Made by a program: the position numbers and the translations under genes
NCBI RefSeq assembly: GCF_030698175.1
Contig: NZ_JAUYNT010000025.1
Span: forward strand, 105,712-169,711
Length of the DNA stretch: 64,000 nucleotides
DNA from: Pseudomonas sp.
GTDB taxonomy: Bacteria > Pseudomonadota > Gammaproteobacteria > Pseudomonadales > Pseudomonadaceae
Reading direction: 5' to 3'
The notes under the pieces: model-generated
The model's input: the letters and a program-made list of their open reading frames with translations, nothing else
Database searches by the model: none
Told to the model about the DNA's origin: nothing
Part shown: positions 36,689-45,276 of the stretch, in pieces
How positions within the stretch are numbered: the stretch's first letter is position 1
Layout: each line of letters starts with the position of its first letter

Positions 36689-37783
36689 ATGAACAATATG
36701 ACGGCAATCGACACACACAATCCCATCGGTACCGACGGCTTCGAGTTCGTCGAATACACCGCGCCAACCCCGGCCGGCATTGAACAGTTGCGCCAGTTGT
36801 TCCGGGCCATGGGCTTTACCGAAACCGCCAAACACCGCTCCAAGGAAGTGTTTTTATTCCAGCAAAACGACATCAATTTCGTCCTGAATGGCAGCCCCAC
36901 CGGGCATGTGCGCGAGTTTGCCGAGCAGCACGGGCCGAGTGCCTGCGCCATGGCGTTTCGGGTTGCCAATGCAGCCAAGGCTGCGGCCTATGTGGCGGCC
37001 CACGGCGGCAATCTGGTCGGCAGCCACGCCAACTTTGGCGAGTTGAATATCCCCTGCGTCGAGGGTATCGGCGGCTCCTTGCTGTATCTGGTCGACCGTT
37101 ACCCCCACGACGGCTGCGACAACAGCATCTACGACGTGGACTTTGACTACATTCCCGGTCGCACGCCGCAGGATCATGCAGTGGGCCTGTTGGAGATGGA
37201 TCACCTGACCCACAACGTCAAACGTGGGCAGATGGATGTCTGGTCGGGTTTTTATGCGCGCATCGCCAACTTTCGCGAGATTCGCTATTTCGACATCGAG
37301 GGCAAACTCAGCGGCCTGCTGTCACGGGCCATGACCGCGCCCTGCGGCAAGATCCGTATCCCGATCAATGAGTCAGCGGACGATAAGTCGCAGATCGAAG
37401 AATTTATCCGCGAGTACCACGGCGAAGGAATCCAGCATATCGCCCTCAGTAGCGACGATATCTACGCCAGCGTGCGCCAGTTGCGCGCCAACGGCGTGGA
37501 TTTTCTGAGTACCCCGGACAGCTATTACGCCAAGCTCGACCAACGCGTCGCCGGCCATGGCGAGCCCACCGAAGCGTTGCGCGAGCTGGGGATTTTGCTC
37601 GACGGTGCGCCGGCCGATGACGGTATCTTGCTGCAGATTTTCACCAAGACGGTGATCGGCCCGATTTTCTTCGAGATCATCCAGCGCAAAGGCAATCAGG
37701 GCTTTGGCGAGGGTAACTTCAAGGCCTTGTTCGAGTCGATCGAGGAGGATCAGATCCAGCGCGGCACGCTCAAAGCGGAGTGA
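36689..37783 (+). CDS. hpd: 4-hydroxyphenylpyruvate dioxygenase
   Basis: VEYTAPTPAGIEQLRQLFRAMGF...DHLTHNVKRGQMDVWSGFYARIANFREIRYFDIEGK...QIFTKTVIGPIFFEIIQRKGNQGFGEGNFKALFESIE. Confidence 0.96.
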   Translation: MNNMTAIDTHNPIGTDGFEFVEYTAPTPAGIEQLRQLFRAMGFTETAKHRSKEVFLFQQNDINFVLNGSPTGHVREFAEQHGPSACAMAFRVANAAKAAAYVAAHGGNLVGSHANFGELNIPCVEGIGGSLLYLVDRYPHDGCDNSIYDVDFDYIPGRTPQDHAVGLLEMDHLTHNVKRGQMDVWSGFYARIANFREIRYFDIEGKLSGLLSRAMTAPCGKIRIPINESADDKSQIEEFIREYHGEGIQHIALSSDDIYASVRQLRANGVDFLSTPDSYYAKLDQRVAGHGEPTEALRELGILLDGAPADDGILLQIFTKTVIGPIFFEIIQRKGNQGFGEGNFKALFESIEEDQIQRGTLKAE

Positions 37784-37806
37784 TCGGGTGGGGCGCATCC
37801 AAAACC

Positions 37807-37970
37807 GTAGGGTGGGTTAGCGGCGCATAACCCCGCAGGTTCGAACACTGCAATGCATGGGCGCCGCGTAACCCACCACGCGCTACAACGGTAGAGCACC
37901 ATGGTGGGTTACGGCGCAACCGGGTTCGGCGGTGTCTGGGCCACCCTGTTGTGCGCCTAACCCACCCTAC
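37807..37970. repeat. TGGGTTA-class palindromic interspersed repeat (copy between hpd and hmgA)
   Basis: GTAGGGTGGGTTAGCGGCGC...CATGGTGGGTTACGGCGC...GCGCCTAACCCACCCTAC. Confidence 0.82.
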
Positions 37971-38007
37971 GCAAAGACAAAGCAAGGCGTTACATCGAGG
38001 AGGTGTT

Positions 38008-39150
38008 ATGAGCAGTAAATGGATCAATTTTCCCCTGCGTGAAGGCGATTGTTCGCGCCAAGCCCATTGCGATTTTCCCGCCGGCACCTATGAGCGGGAG
38101 ATGGGCCGTGAGGGCTTTTTTGGCCCGGTCACTCATCTGCACCACAAGCATCCACCGACCGCCTGGATCGACTGGGAAGGGCCGCTGCGTCCGCATGCCT
38201 TCAACTTCAATACGATTGCCAGTGAGCGCGATTGTCCGCTGCTGGCCCCCGTCACGTTGCATAACAGCGACCTGCAACTGCGGGTGTGGAAGACCCACGG
38301 CGCAATGCGCCACCTGGTGCGCAACAGCGACGGCGACGACCTGTTGTTCGTGCATGAGGGGGCCGGGGATTTGTATTGCGACTTCGGTCATCTGCCGTTT
38401 CGCGATGGCGATTACCTGCTGGTGCCGCGCGGCACCGCCTGGCGTATCGAGACCGCAGAACCCTGCTTTATCTTGCTGATCGAAAGCACCGATGGCGCTT
38501 ACCAACTGCCGGACAGAGGCCTGGTAGGCCCCCATGCACTGTTCGATCCGGCGGTGCTTGAGCACCCGCATCTGAACGAGGCGTTCAAGGCTCAGCAGGA
38601 CGAGAACACCTGGCAGATCCGGATCAAGCGGCATAACCAGCTCAGTACCGTCACCTATCCGTTTAACCCGCTGGACGCGGTCGGCTGGCATGGTGACAAC
38701 ACGGTGGTGCGCCTGAATTGGCGCGATATTCGCCCGCTGATGAGCCATCGCTACCATTTGCCGCCCTCGGCTCACAGCACCTTTATGGCGAAGAATTTCG
38801 TCATCAGCACCTTTTGCCCGCGCCCGGTGGAAAGCGATCCGGGGGCGTTGAAGGTGCCGTTCTTCCACAGCAACGAGGAGTACGACGAAGCGATTTTCTA
38901 CCACAGCGGCAATTTCTTCAGCCGCGACAATATCGAGGCCGGGATGGTTACGTTGCATCCCAGCGGCTTCCCCCACGGCCCGCACCCCAAAGCGTTGGCG
39001 AAGAGCCAGGACGATCCGGCCAGCTTCGTCGATGAGGTGGCGCTGATGATCGACAGCCGCCGCGCCCTGGAAATCGGTGCGGCCGCCGCGTTGGTGGATG
39101 TACCCGAATACGTCAACTCCTGGAAAGCCCCAGGCAAGGAACTCGGATGA
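38008..39150 (+). CDS. hmgA: Homogentisate 1,2-dioxygenase (short form)
   Basis: 380 aa; CDFPAGTYEREMGREGFFGPVTHLHHKHPPTAWIDWEGPLRPHAFNFN; in tyrosine catabolic cluster. Confidence 0.85.
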   Translation: MSSKWINFPLREGDCSRQAHCDFPAGTYEREMGREGFFGPVTHLHHKHPPTAWIDWEGPLRPHAFNFNTIASERDCPLLAPVTLHNSDLQLRVWKTHGAMRHLVRNSDGDDLLFVHEGAGDLYCDFGHLPFRDGDYLLVPRGTAWRIETAEPCFILLIESTDGAYQLPDRGLVGPHALFDPAVLEHPHLNEAFKAQQDENTWQIRIKRHNQLSTVTYPFNPLDAVGWHGDNTVVRLNWRDIRPLMSHRYHLPPSAHSTFMAKNFVISTFCPRPVESDPGALKVPFFHSNEEYDEAIFYHSGNFFSRDNIEAGMVTLHPSGFPHGPHPKALAKSQDDPASFVDEVALMIDSRRALEIGAAAALVDVPEYVNSWKAPGKELG

Positions 39151-40130
39151 AACTCGCCTCCTTAAATCAAGGCCGTGACGGCGTGCTGCTGGTGGTGTCG
39201 CGCGACCTGCGCCACGCCGTGGCGGTGCCCGGCATCGCCGCTACCTTGCAGGCCGCCCTGGATGACTGGGCCGATCTGCAGGCGCCGTTGCAGGCCGTCT
39301 ATCAGCGGCTAAATGCGGGCCTTGTGGCCGAGGCGTTTGCCTTCGAACAGAGCGCCTGCGCCAGCCCGTTGCCGCGCGCCTACCACTGGGCCGATGGCAG
39401 TGCCTACGTCAATCACATCGAACTGGTGCGCAAGGCCCGTGGCGCCGAGATGCCGGAATCGTTTTGGACTGAGCCGCTAATCTACCAGGGTGGTTCCGAC
39501 AGTTTTAGCCCACCGCACGGGCCGATTTTGGCGGCCGATGAGGCCTGGGGCATCGACCTGGAAGCGGAAGTGGCGGTGATCACCGACGACGTGCCCATGG
39601 GCGTTTCGCCGAGCGACGCCGCCGCCCATATCCAGCTGCTGCTGCTGGTCAATGACGTGTCGTTGCGTAATTTGATTCCCGCTGAACTGGCCAAGGGCTT
39701 TGGCTTTTACCAGAGCAAACCTTCGTCGAGTTTCTCCCCTGTAGCGGTCACGCCGGACGAGCTGGGCGCCAGCTGGGCGGACGGCAAAGTGCAGCTGCCA
39801 CTGGTGTCGCAGATCAATGGCCGGCTGTTTGGCCAGCCGAATGCCGGGGTCGACATGACCTTCAATTTCCCGACCCTGCTGGCTCACGCTGCCAAGACCC
39901 GGGTGTTGGGCGCCGGCAGCATCATCGGCTCGGGCACCGTGTCGAACTACGACCGCAGCGCCGGCTCCAGCTGCCTGGCCGAGACGCGCATGCTGGAAAC
40001 TATCGAGCACGGCAAGGCGACCACGCCGTTCCTCAAATTCGGTGATCGGGTGCGCATCGAGATGTTCGACGCCGAGGGGCAAAGCATTTTCGGCGCCATT
40101 GATCAGCGGGTGGAACGCTATGAGCCTTGA
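39147..40130 (+). CDS. fahA: Fumarylacetoacetate hydrolase family protein
   Basis: LEAEVAVITDDVPMGVSPSDAAAHIQLLLLVNDVSLRNLIP...GSGTVSNYDRSAGSSCLAETRMLE. Confidence 0.9.
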   Translation: MKLASLNQGRDGVLLVVSRDLRHAVAVPGIAATLQAALDDWADLQAPLQAVYQRLNAGLVAEAFAFEQSACASPLPRAYHWADGSAYVNHIELVRKARGAEMPESFWTEPLIYQGGSDSFSPPHGPILAADEAWGIDLEAEVAVITDDVPMGVSPSDAAAHIQLLLLVNDVSLRNLIPAELAKGFGFYQSKPSSSFSPVAVTPDELGASWADGKVQLPLVSQINGRLFGQPNAGVDMTFNFPTLLAHAAKTRVLGAGSIIGSGTVSNYDRSAGSSCLAETRMLETIEHGKATTPFLKFGDRVRIEMFDAEGQSIFGAIDQRVERYEP

Positions 40131-40210
40131 GGTGCTCTATTCGCGCTCCAACGCGGCAGAGCGTCTTCGGGAATCATCGCGATCAGGTGGTGGAGCGTTA
40201 TGAGGGCTGA
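40131..40210 (+). pseudogene. Vestigial fahA tail / maiA start duplication
   Basis: ATG overlapping the fahA stop reads MSLEVLYSRSNAAERL (cf. MaiA LVLYSYWRSSAAYRVR); 40181-40210 encodes DQVVERYEG* (cf. FahA DQRVERYEP* at 40101-40130). Confidence 0.5.
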
Positions 40211-40245
40211 GCTGCTTGCGGCTGGCTCCTACAGGGTGAAGCCTT

Positions 40246-40896
40246 ATGGATACTGAATTGGTGCTCTATTCCTACTGGCGCTCCAGCGCCGCCTATCGGG
40301 TGCGCATCGCGCTGAATCTCAAGGGCCTGAGTTATCGGCAGGTGCCGGTGCACTTGCTTAAAGACGGTGGTCAGCAGCATTCACCGGACTACCTGGCGCT
40401 CAATCCCCAGGGCTTGCTGCCGTTGTTGGTGGATGGGTCGACGACGATTGCCCAGTCCTTGGCGATTCTTGAGTACCTGGACGAGGTATTCCCGCTGCCG
40501 GCCCTGTTGCCGAGCGAGCCGGCTCAACGTGCCCAGGTGCGGGCGCTGGCACTGCATATCGCTTGTGATATTCACCCGCTGAACAACTTGCGGGTGCTGC
40601 AGTATTTGTCGGTCGAACTGGGGGTGAGCGATGAGGCGAAAGATGCCTGGCTCCGGCATTGGTTGGCGCTTGGTTTGGCGGCGGTGGAGCAGGGGCTGGC
40701 GGCGTTTGGCGGGCGATTGTCGCTGGGCGAGCGGCCGGGTTATCTGGAGGCCTGCCTGATCCCGCAGGTCTACAACGCCCGACGGTTTAACTGTGAGCTG
40801 CAGGCCTACCCGCGCATTCTCGACCTCTGCGCCCGCTGTGAAGCGTTGGCCGCCTTCAAGCAGGCCGCGCCCGAGCAGCAGCCGGATGCGCAGTAG
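40246..40896 (+). CDS. maiA: Maleylacetoacetate isomerase
   Basis: ELVLYSYWRSSAAYRVRIALNLKGLSYRQVPVHLLKDGGQQHSPDYLALNPQGLLPLLVDG. Confidence 0.93.
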   Translation: MDTELVLYSYWRSSAAYRVRIALNLKGLSYRQVPVHLLKDGGQQHSPDYLALNPQGLLPLLVDGSTTIAQSLAILEYLDEVFPLPALLPSEPAQRAQVRALALHIACDIHPLNNLRVLQYLSVELGVSDEAKDAWLRHWLALGLAAVEQGLAAFGGRLSLGERPGYLEACLIPQVYNARRFNCELQAYPRILDLCARCEALAAFKQAAPEQQPDAQ

Positions 40897-40905
40897 CCGC
40901 TTTTT

Positions 40906-41051
40906 GTAGGATGGGTTGAGCTTGGCGATACCCATCAATCATTCAGAGACGCTCAGTTCACCTATCTCCGCTCGCCAAAACCGGCGCCGCCAATGCGCAC
41001 CTTGCAGTGACCTTGGTAGCGATGGGTATCGCTGCGCTCAACCCATCCTAC
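40906..41051. repeat. Long inverted-repeat REPIN-like element, copy 1
   Basis: GTAGGATGGGTTGAGCTTGGCGATACCCATCA ... CGATGGGTATCGCTGCGCTCAACCCATCCTAC. Confidence 0.85.
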
Positions 41052-41064
41052 GGCTACATGGCGT

Positions 41065-41424
41065 TTATTTACGCCCCTCGGCGCTGGCCGCCAGCTGGTC
41101 GGTGCGCGCCGCCATGATGAAGTCGTTGCGGTGCAGGCCCTGGATCGAGTGGCTCCACCAGGTCACTGTGACTTTGCCCCATTCGGTCAGCAGGGCCGGG
41201 TGATGGCCCTCGGCCTCGGCGAGCGCGCCCACGCTGTTGGTAAAGGCCAGCGCCTGTTTGAAGTTCTTGAATTGGAAGAGTCGCTCCAGCTGCATCACGC
41301 TCGCACGGGTTTCGATATTCCAGTCGGCAATTTGCCCCATCAGCTCGGGCAATTCGCCCTCGCTGACCTGTGGCGCGCCGGCTTGACAGGCTTCGCAGTG
41401 GGCTTGGCTCAGGGGTAAGGTCAT
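41065..41424 (-). CDS. phhB: Pterin-4-alpha-carbinolamine dehydratase
   Basis: [74 protein letters not shown]. Confidence 0.94.
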   Translation of the reverse strand: MTLPLSQAHCEACQAGAPQVSEGELPELMGQIADWNIETRASVMQLERLFQFKNFKQALAFTNSVGALAEAEGHHPALLTEWGKVTVTWWSHSIQGLHRNDFIMAARTDQLAASAEGRK

Positions 41425-41446
41425 GGGGTTCTCCAGAGTGATGGGC

Positions 41447-42229
41447 TTAGGCCGCTTTCGGCGGAAATTTGGCTGGGTGCAGCCCCAGTTGCATGGCCAT
41501 GGGAATCAGCGCCATCAGGTCTTCATGGGCCAGCTCGAACAGTCGCTTAAGATCCGGCAGGACGAAGTACAAGGGCTGCAGTATGTCGATGCGATAGGGC
41601 GTGCGCATCGCCTCAATGGGGTCGAAGGGCAGATGTTCAGGCAGCGCCGATAAACAGTAGAGGCTTTCCTTTTGCGAGGAGAGGATGCCGCCGCCATAGA
41701 TTCTGCGCCCCTGGGGTGTGTCGACCAGGCCGAACTCGATGGTCATCCAGTACAGGCGGGCGAGGTAGACGCGCTGCTCTTTGCTGGCCTGCAGGCCGAG
41801 CTTGCCATAGGCCTGGGTGAACTCGGCGAACCAGGGGTTGGTCAGCAGCGGGCAGTGGCCGAAAATCTCGTGGAAAATGTCCGGCTCTTGCAGGTAATCG
41901 AGTTCCTCGGGCGTGCGGATAAAAGTCGCCACCGGGAAGCGCTTGCTGGCCAGTAGCTCGAAAAATGTCTGAAACGGAATCAGCGCCGGCACTCGCGCCA
42001 CTTGCCAGCCGGTGGTGGCGCCCAGCACCCGGTTGATCTCGGCCAGTTGCGGAATGCGCTCATGGGGCAGGCCGAGCTGCTCGATACCGTCCAGATACTC
42101 CTGACAGGCGCGGCCCTCGATCAGCTGCAGCTGGCGGCTGATCAGCTGGTGCCAGACCTGATGCTCGCTGTCCGGGTAGTCGATAAAACCTTGCGCGTCG
42201 GGCTGGCGGGCCACGTATTGGGTGCTCAT
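41447..42229 (-). CDS. phhA: Phenylalanine 4-monooxygenase
   Basis: [26 protein letters not shown]; 260 aa. Confidence 0.96.
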   Translation of the reverse strand: MSTQYVARQPDAQGFIDYPDSEHQVWHQLISRQLQLIEGRACQEYLDGIEQLGLPHERIPQLAEINRVLGATTGWQVARVPALIPFQTFFELLASKRFPVATFIRTPEELDYLQEPDIFHEIFGHCPLLTNPWFAEFTQAYGKLGLQASKEQRVYLARLYWMTIEFGLVDTPQGRRIYGGGILSSQKESLYCLSALPEHLPFDPIEAMRTPYRIDILQPLYFVLPDLKRLFELAHEDLMALIPMAMQLGLHPAKFPPKAA

Positions 42230-42255
42230 GGCGACTCCTGTTGGCTCTTTTGTTC

Positions 42256-42309
42256 GGCTATGACTGCATCATTGGCTATGCCTGCGGCACTGGCTATGCC
42301 TACGACATT
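42256..42309. repeat. 18 bp tandem repeat x3 in phhA upstream region
   Basis: GGCTATGACTGCATCATT / GGCTATGCCTGCGGCACT / GGCTATGCCTACGACATT. Confidence 0.75.
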
Positions 42310-42332
42310 GCTTGAGTCGGTCGCAGCCTTTT

Positions 42333-42468
42333 GTAGGATGGGTTGAGCTTGGCGATACCCATCAACCATCACGCAGCGATCAATCCAGTCATACACACTG
42401 GCCAGGCCGGTGCTTTTCAGCGTTTAGCCCTGGCAGTGATGGGTATCGCTGCGCTCAACCCATCCTAC
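42333..42468. repeat. Long inverted-repeat REPIN-like element, copy 2
   Basis: GTAGGATGGGTTGAGCTTGGCGATACCCATCAACCATC ... GTGATGGGTATCGCTGCGCTCAACCCATCCTAC. Confidence 0.85.
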
Positions 42469-42553
42469 GATCTCGGTGCCCTAGCAATAGCGCAGTGCGT
42501 TGCCCGACGCAGCCCTCTGGCGGGGGTGCGTCGGCAGCTCAAGGCTAGTATTT

Positions 42554-42571
42554 TGTAACGATATAGTTACG
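42554..42571. promoter_or_regulatory. Putative PhhR/TyrR box in phhA-phhR intergenic region
   Basis: TGTAAC-GATATA-GTTACG; dyad GTAAC-N6-GTTAC resembling TyrR-type box TGTAAA-N6-TTTACA. Confidence 0.65.
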
Positions 42572-42699
42572 CTTATTGTCAGTCGGCAGAATTGCTCCAT
42601 GCTGCAGTGGTTGTCTGGAAGGTTTTCTTGACGATAATTTGTCCGTGGTTTAGAAAATATTCCCCTTAACTCGCCACCAACACCCCCAGGGCCTTTGCG

Positions 42700-44265
42700 A
42701 TGAGAATCAAAGTTCACTGCCAGAACCGCGTCGGCATCCTGCGCGACATCCTCAATCTGTTGGTGGAGTACGGCGTCAATGTGGCTCGTGGCGAGGTGGG
42801 GGGCGAGCAGGGTAATGCCATCTATCTGCATTGCCCGAACCTGATCAATCTGCAGTTCCAGTCGTTGCGCGCCCAGTTCGAGGCGTTGCCTGGGGTGTTC
42901 GGGGTCAAGCGGGTCGGCCTGATGCCCAGCGAGCGCCGCCACCTGGAGTTGAATGCCTTGCTCGGCGCGCTGGAGTTTCCGGTGTTGTCGATCGACATGG
43001 GCGGCGCGATAGTCGCGGCCAACCGTGCGGCGGCGCAGTTGTTGGGCGTGCGGGTGGACGAGGTGCCGGGGCTGGCGTTGGCACACTACGTCGAAGACTT
43101 TGATTTGCCGACACTGGTGCGCGCCAACCCGTCGCGGATCAATGGCCTGCGGGTCAAGGTCAAGGGCGATGTGTTTCTGGCTGATATCGCTCCGCTGCAA
43201 ACCGCCCACGATGACAGTGAAGCCCTGGCCGGCGCGGTCTTGACCCTACACCGCGCCGACCGCGTCGGCGAGCGGATTTATCAGGTGCGCAAGCAGGAGT
43301 TGCGCGGCTTCGACAGCATCTTTCAAAGCTCAAAAATCATGGCTGCGGTGGTCCGTGAGGCTCGACGGATGGCGCCGCTGGATGCGCCCTTACTGATCGA
43401 GGGCGAAACCGGTACCGGCAAGGAGTTGCTGGCGCGCGCCTGCCATCTGGCCAGTCCGCGCGGCCAGGCACCGTTTATGGCGCTGAATTGCGCCGGGATG
43501 CCGGAGTCGATGGCCGAGACCGAGCTGTTCGGCTACGGTCCCGGCGCCTTCGCTGGCGCGCGGCCGGAGGGCAAACTTGGCCTGCTGGAATTGACCGCCG
43601 GTGGCGTGCTGTTTCTCGACGGGGTCGGCGAGATGAGCCCGCGGATGCAGGCCAAGCTGCTGCGCTTCTTGCAGGATGGCGGCTTTCGCCGGGTCGGCAG
43701 CGACGAGGAGGTGTACCTGGATGTGCGGGTGATCTGCGCCACCCAGGTGGATCTCTCGGCGCTGTGCGCCAGGGGCGAGTTCCGCCAGGATCTCTATCAC
43801 CGCTTGAATGTGCTCAGCCTGCATATCCCGCCGCTGCGCGAATGCCTGGATGGGCTGGCACCGCTGGCGGCGCACTTTCTTGATCAGGCCAGCCGGCAGA
43901 TCGGCTGTCCGTTGCCGACGTTATCCGCGCAGGCTTTCGAGCGGCTGCAGCACTACCATTGGCCGGGCAATGTGCGGCAGCTGGAAAACGTGTTGTTTCA
44001 GGCGGTGTCGCTCTGTGAGGCGGGCACCATCAAGGCCGGACATATTCGCCTGCCGGACTATGGCGCGCCGCAGCCCCTGGGGGATTTCTCCCTGGAGGGT
44101 GGGTTGGAGGCGATTCTGGCGCGCTTCGAAAAAGCCGTGCTGGAGCGCCTCTACGGCCAGCACCCGAGCAGTCGGCAACTGGCCAAGCGGCTTGGCGTAT
44201 CGCACACCACCATCGCCAATAAACTGCGCCAGTATGGCCTGGGCAAAGAGGCGGTCATTGAGTAG
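42700..44265 (+). CDS. phhR: TyrR-type sigma54-family AAA+ regulator PhhR
   Basis: ACT domain MRIKVHCQNRVGILRDILNLLVEYGVNV, PAS, AAA+ (GETGTGKELLARACH), FIS-type HTH; divergent from phhA. Confidence 0.94.
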   Translation: MRIKVHCQNRVGILRDILNLLVEYGVNVARGEVGGEQGNAIYLHCPNLINLQFQSLRAQFEALPGVFGVKRVGLMPSERRHLELNALLGALEFPVLSIDMGGAIVAANRAAAQLLGVRVDEVPGLALAHYVEDFDLPTLVRANPSRINGLRVKVKGDVFLADIAPLQTAHDDSEALAGAVLTLHRADRVGERIYQVRKQELRGFDSIFQSSKIMAAVVREARRMAPLDAPLLIEGETGTGKELLARACHLASPRGQAPFMALNCAGMPESMAETELFGYGPGAFAGARPEGKLGLLELTAGGVLFLDGVGEMSPRMQAKLLRFLQDGGFRRVGSDEEVYLDVRVICATQVDLSALCARGEFRQDLYHRLNVLSLHIPPLRECLDGLAPLAAHFLDQASRQIGCPLPTLSAQAFERLQHYHWPGNVRQLENVLFQAVSLCEAGTIKAGHIRLPDYGAPQPLGDFSLEGGLEAILARFEKAVLERLYGQHPSSRQLAKRLGVSHTTIANKLRQYGLGKEAVIE

Positions 44266-44362
44266 CAGCTTCTCGGGCGCGGGGCCTGCTAATTCAGTTT
44301 CAGTTAAGCCGGGTGGATTACCTTGGTCCTCGTTGAAAGCCAATCACCCCAGGAGATACACC

Positions 44363-44671
44363 ATGAACGCATTTAGCAAACTGTTTACCGTTGCCGCCCT
44401 CAGCGCCGTTGCCGCCCTGGCCCAAGCCCGCGATTTAGGCGCCGACGAGACGCAGAAGCTGATCGCTGCCGGTACTATTCAATCGGTGGAAAAACTCAAT
44501 GCGGCGGCGATTTTCAAGCACCCTGGCGCGACCATTGAAGAGACTGACCTGGAGCAGGAAAACGGCCAGTACATCTATGAAGTCGACCTGCACGACGCCC
44601 AAGGCCTGCAGTGGGACCTGGAGTTGGACGCCACTAATGGCAAAGTGCTTAAAGATCATCAAGACACCTAA
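44363..44671 (+). CDS. PepSY-domain periplasmic protein
   Basis: Signal peptide; FKHPGATIEETDLEQENGQYIYEVDLHDAQGLQWDLELDATNGKVLKDHQD. Confidence 0.88.
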   Translation: MNAFSKLFTVAALSAVAALAQARDLGADETQKLIAAGTIQSVEKLNAAAIFKHPGATIEETDLEQENGQYIYEVDLHDAQGLQWDLELDATNGKVLKDHQDT

Positions 44672-44676
44672 TGAGT

Positions 44677-44938
44677 GGCTCTGTAGCCGTTACGTGTTGA
44701 AGCGTGCGGGTCGGTTAGGCGACGCCTGGTGCGCGGTAATTCGTAGGGTGGGTTAGCGGCGCGGGCGGTGGTTGTTCGCATCACTGCGTAAGCCAAGCGC
44801 CGCGTAACCCACCATGCGGTTTGCCGGTCGAACGCCATGGTGGGTTACGGCGCGGTCGGGTTTTGCGTTGTTGGCAATCCATGGTTCGCGCCTAACCCAC
44901 AAAAAAAGCTGTGTGCAACATGTAACTAGGACATCGCC
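44677..44938. mobile_element. MITE-like element (262 bp) with IS1595-type TIRs and TGGGTTA-repeat cargo, splitting two PepSY genes
   Basis: Left GGCTCTGTAGCCGTTACGTGTTGAA; right reverse complement GGCGATGTCCTAGTTACATGTTGCA; flanks TAATGAGT / TAATGAAA. Confidence 0.8.
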
Positions 44939-44940
44939 TA

Positions 44941-45276
44941 ATGAAATGGTTCGCCCGCTACAGCGCCATGCTCATTCTGGTCTTGGCTGTCCTGGCGCTT
45001 AGCGTCGGGGCGCAGGCCCGCGACCTGGATCAGGATGAGGCCCTGCGCTTGCGCCAGGCCGGGGTTATTTTGGCGCTTGAGCAAATCATGCAGCCGGCCC
45101 TGGAGCGTTACCCTGGGGCAACCTTGCTGGAGGCGGAGCTGGAGGAGAACCCGTCGGCTGAACTGGCGGGCCGCTATATCTATGAGATTGAGTTGCTGAC
45201 CGCCGCTGGCGTGGTCCGCGAGCTGGAGTTGGATGCCCGCGATGGGCGGATTTTGCAGGATGAGGAAGACGACTGA
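44941..45276 (+). CDS. PepSY-domain protein
   Basis: Signal peptide; [55 protein letters not shown]. Confidence 0.88.
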   Translation: MKWFARYSAMLILVLAVLALSVGAQARDLDQDEALRLRQAGVILALEQIMQPALERYPGATLLEAELEENPSAELAGRYIYEIELLTAAGVVRELELDARDGRILQDEEDD

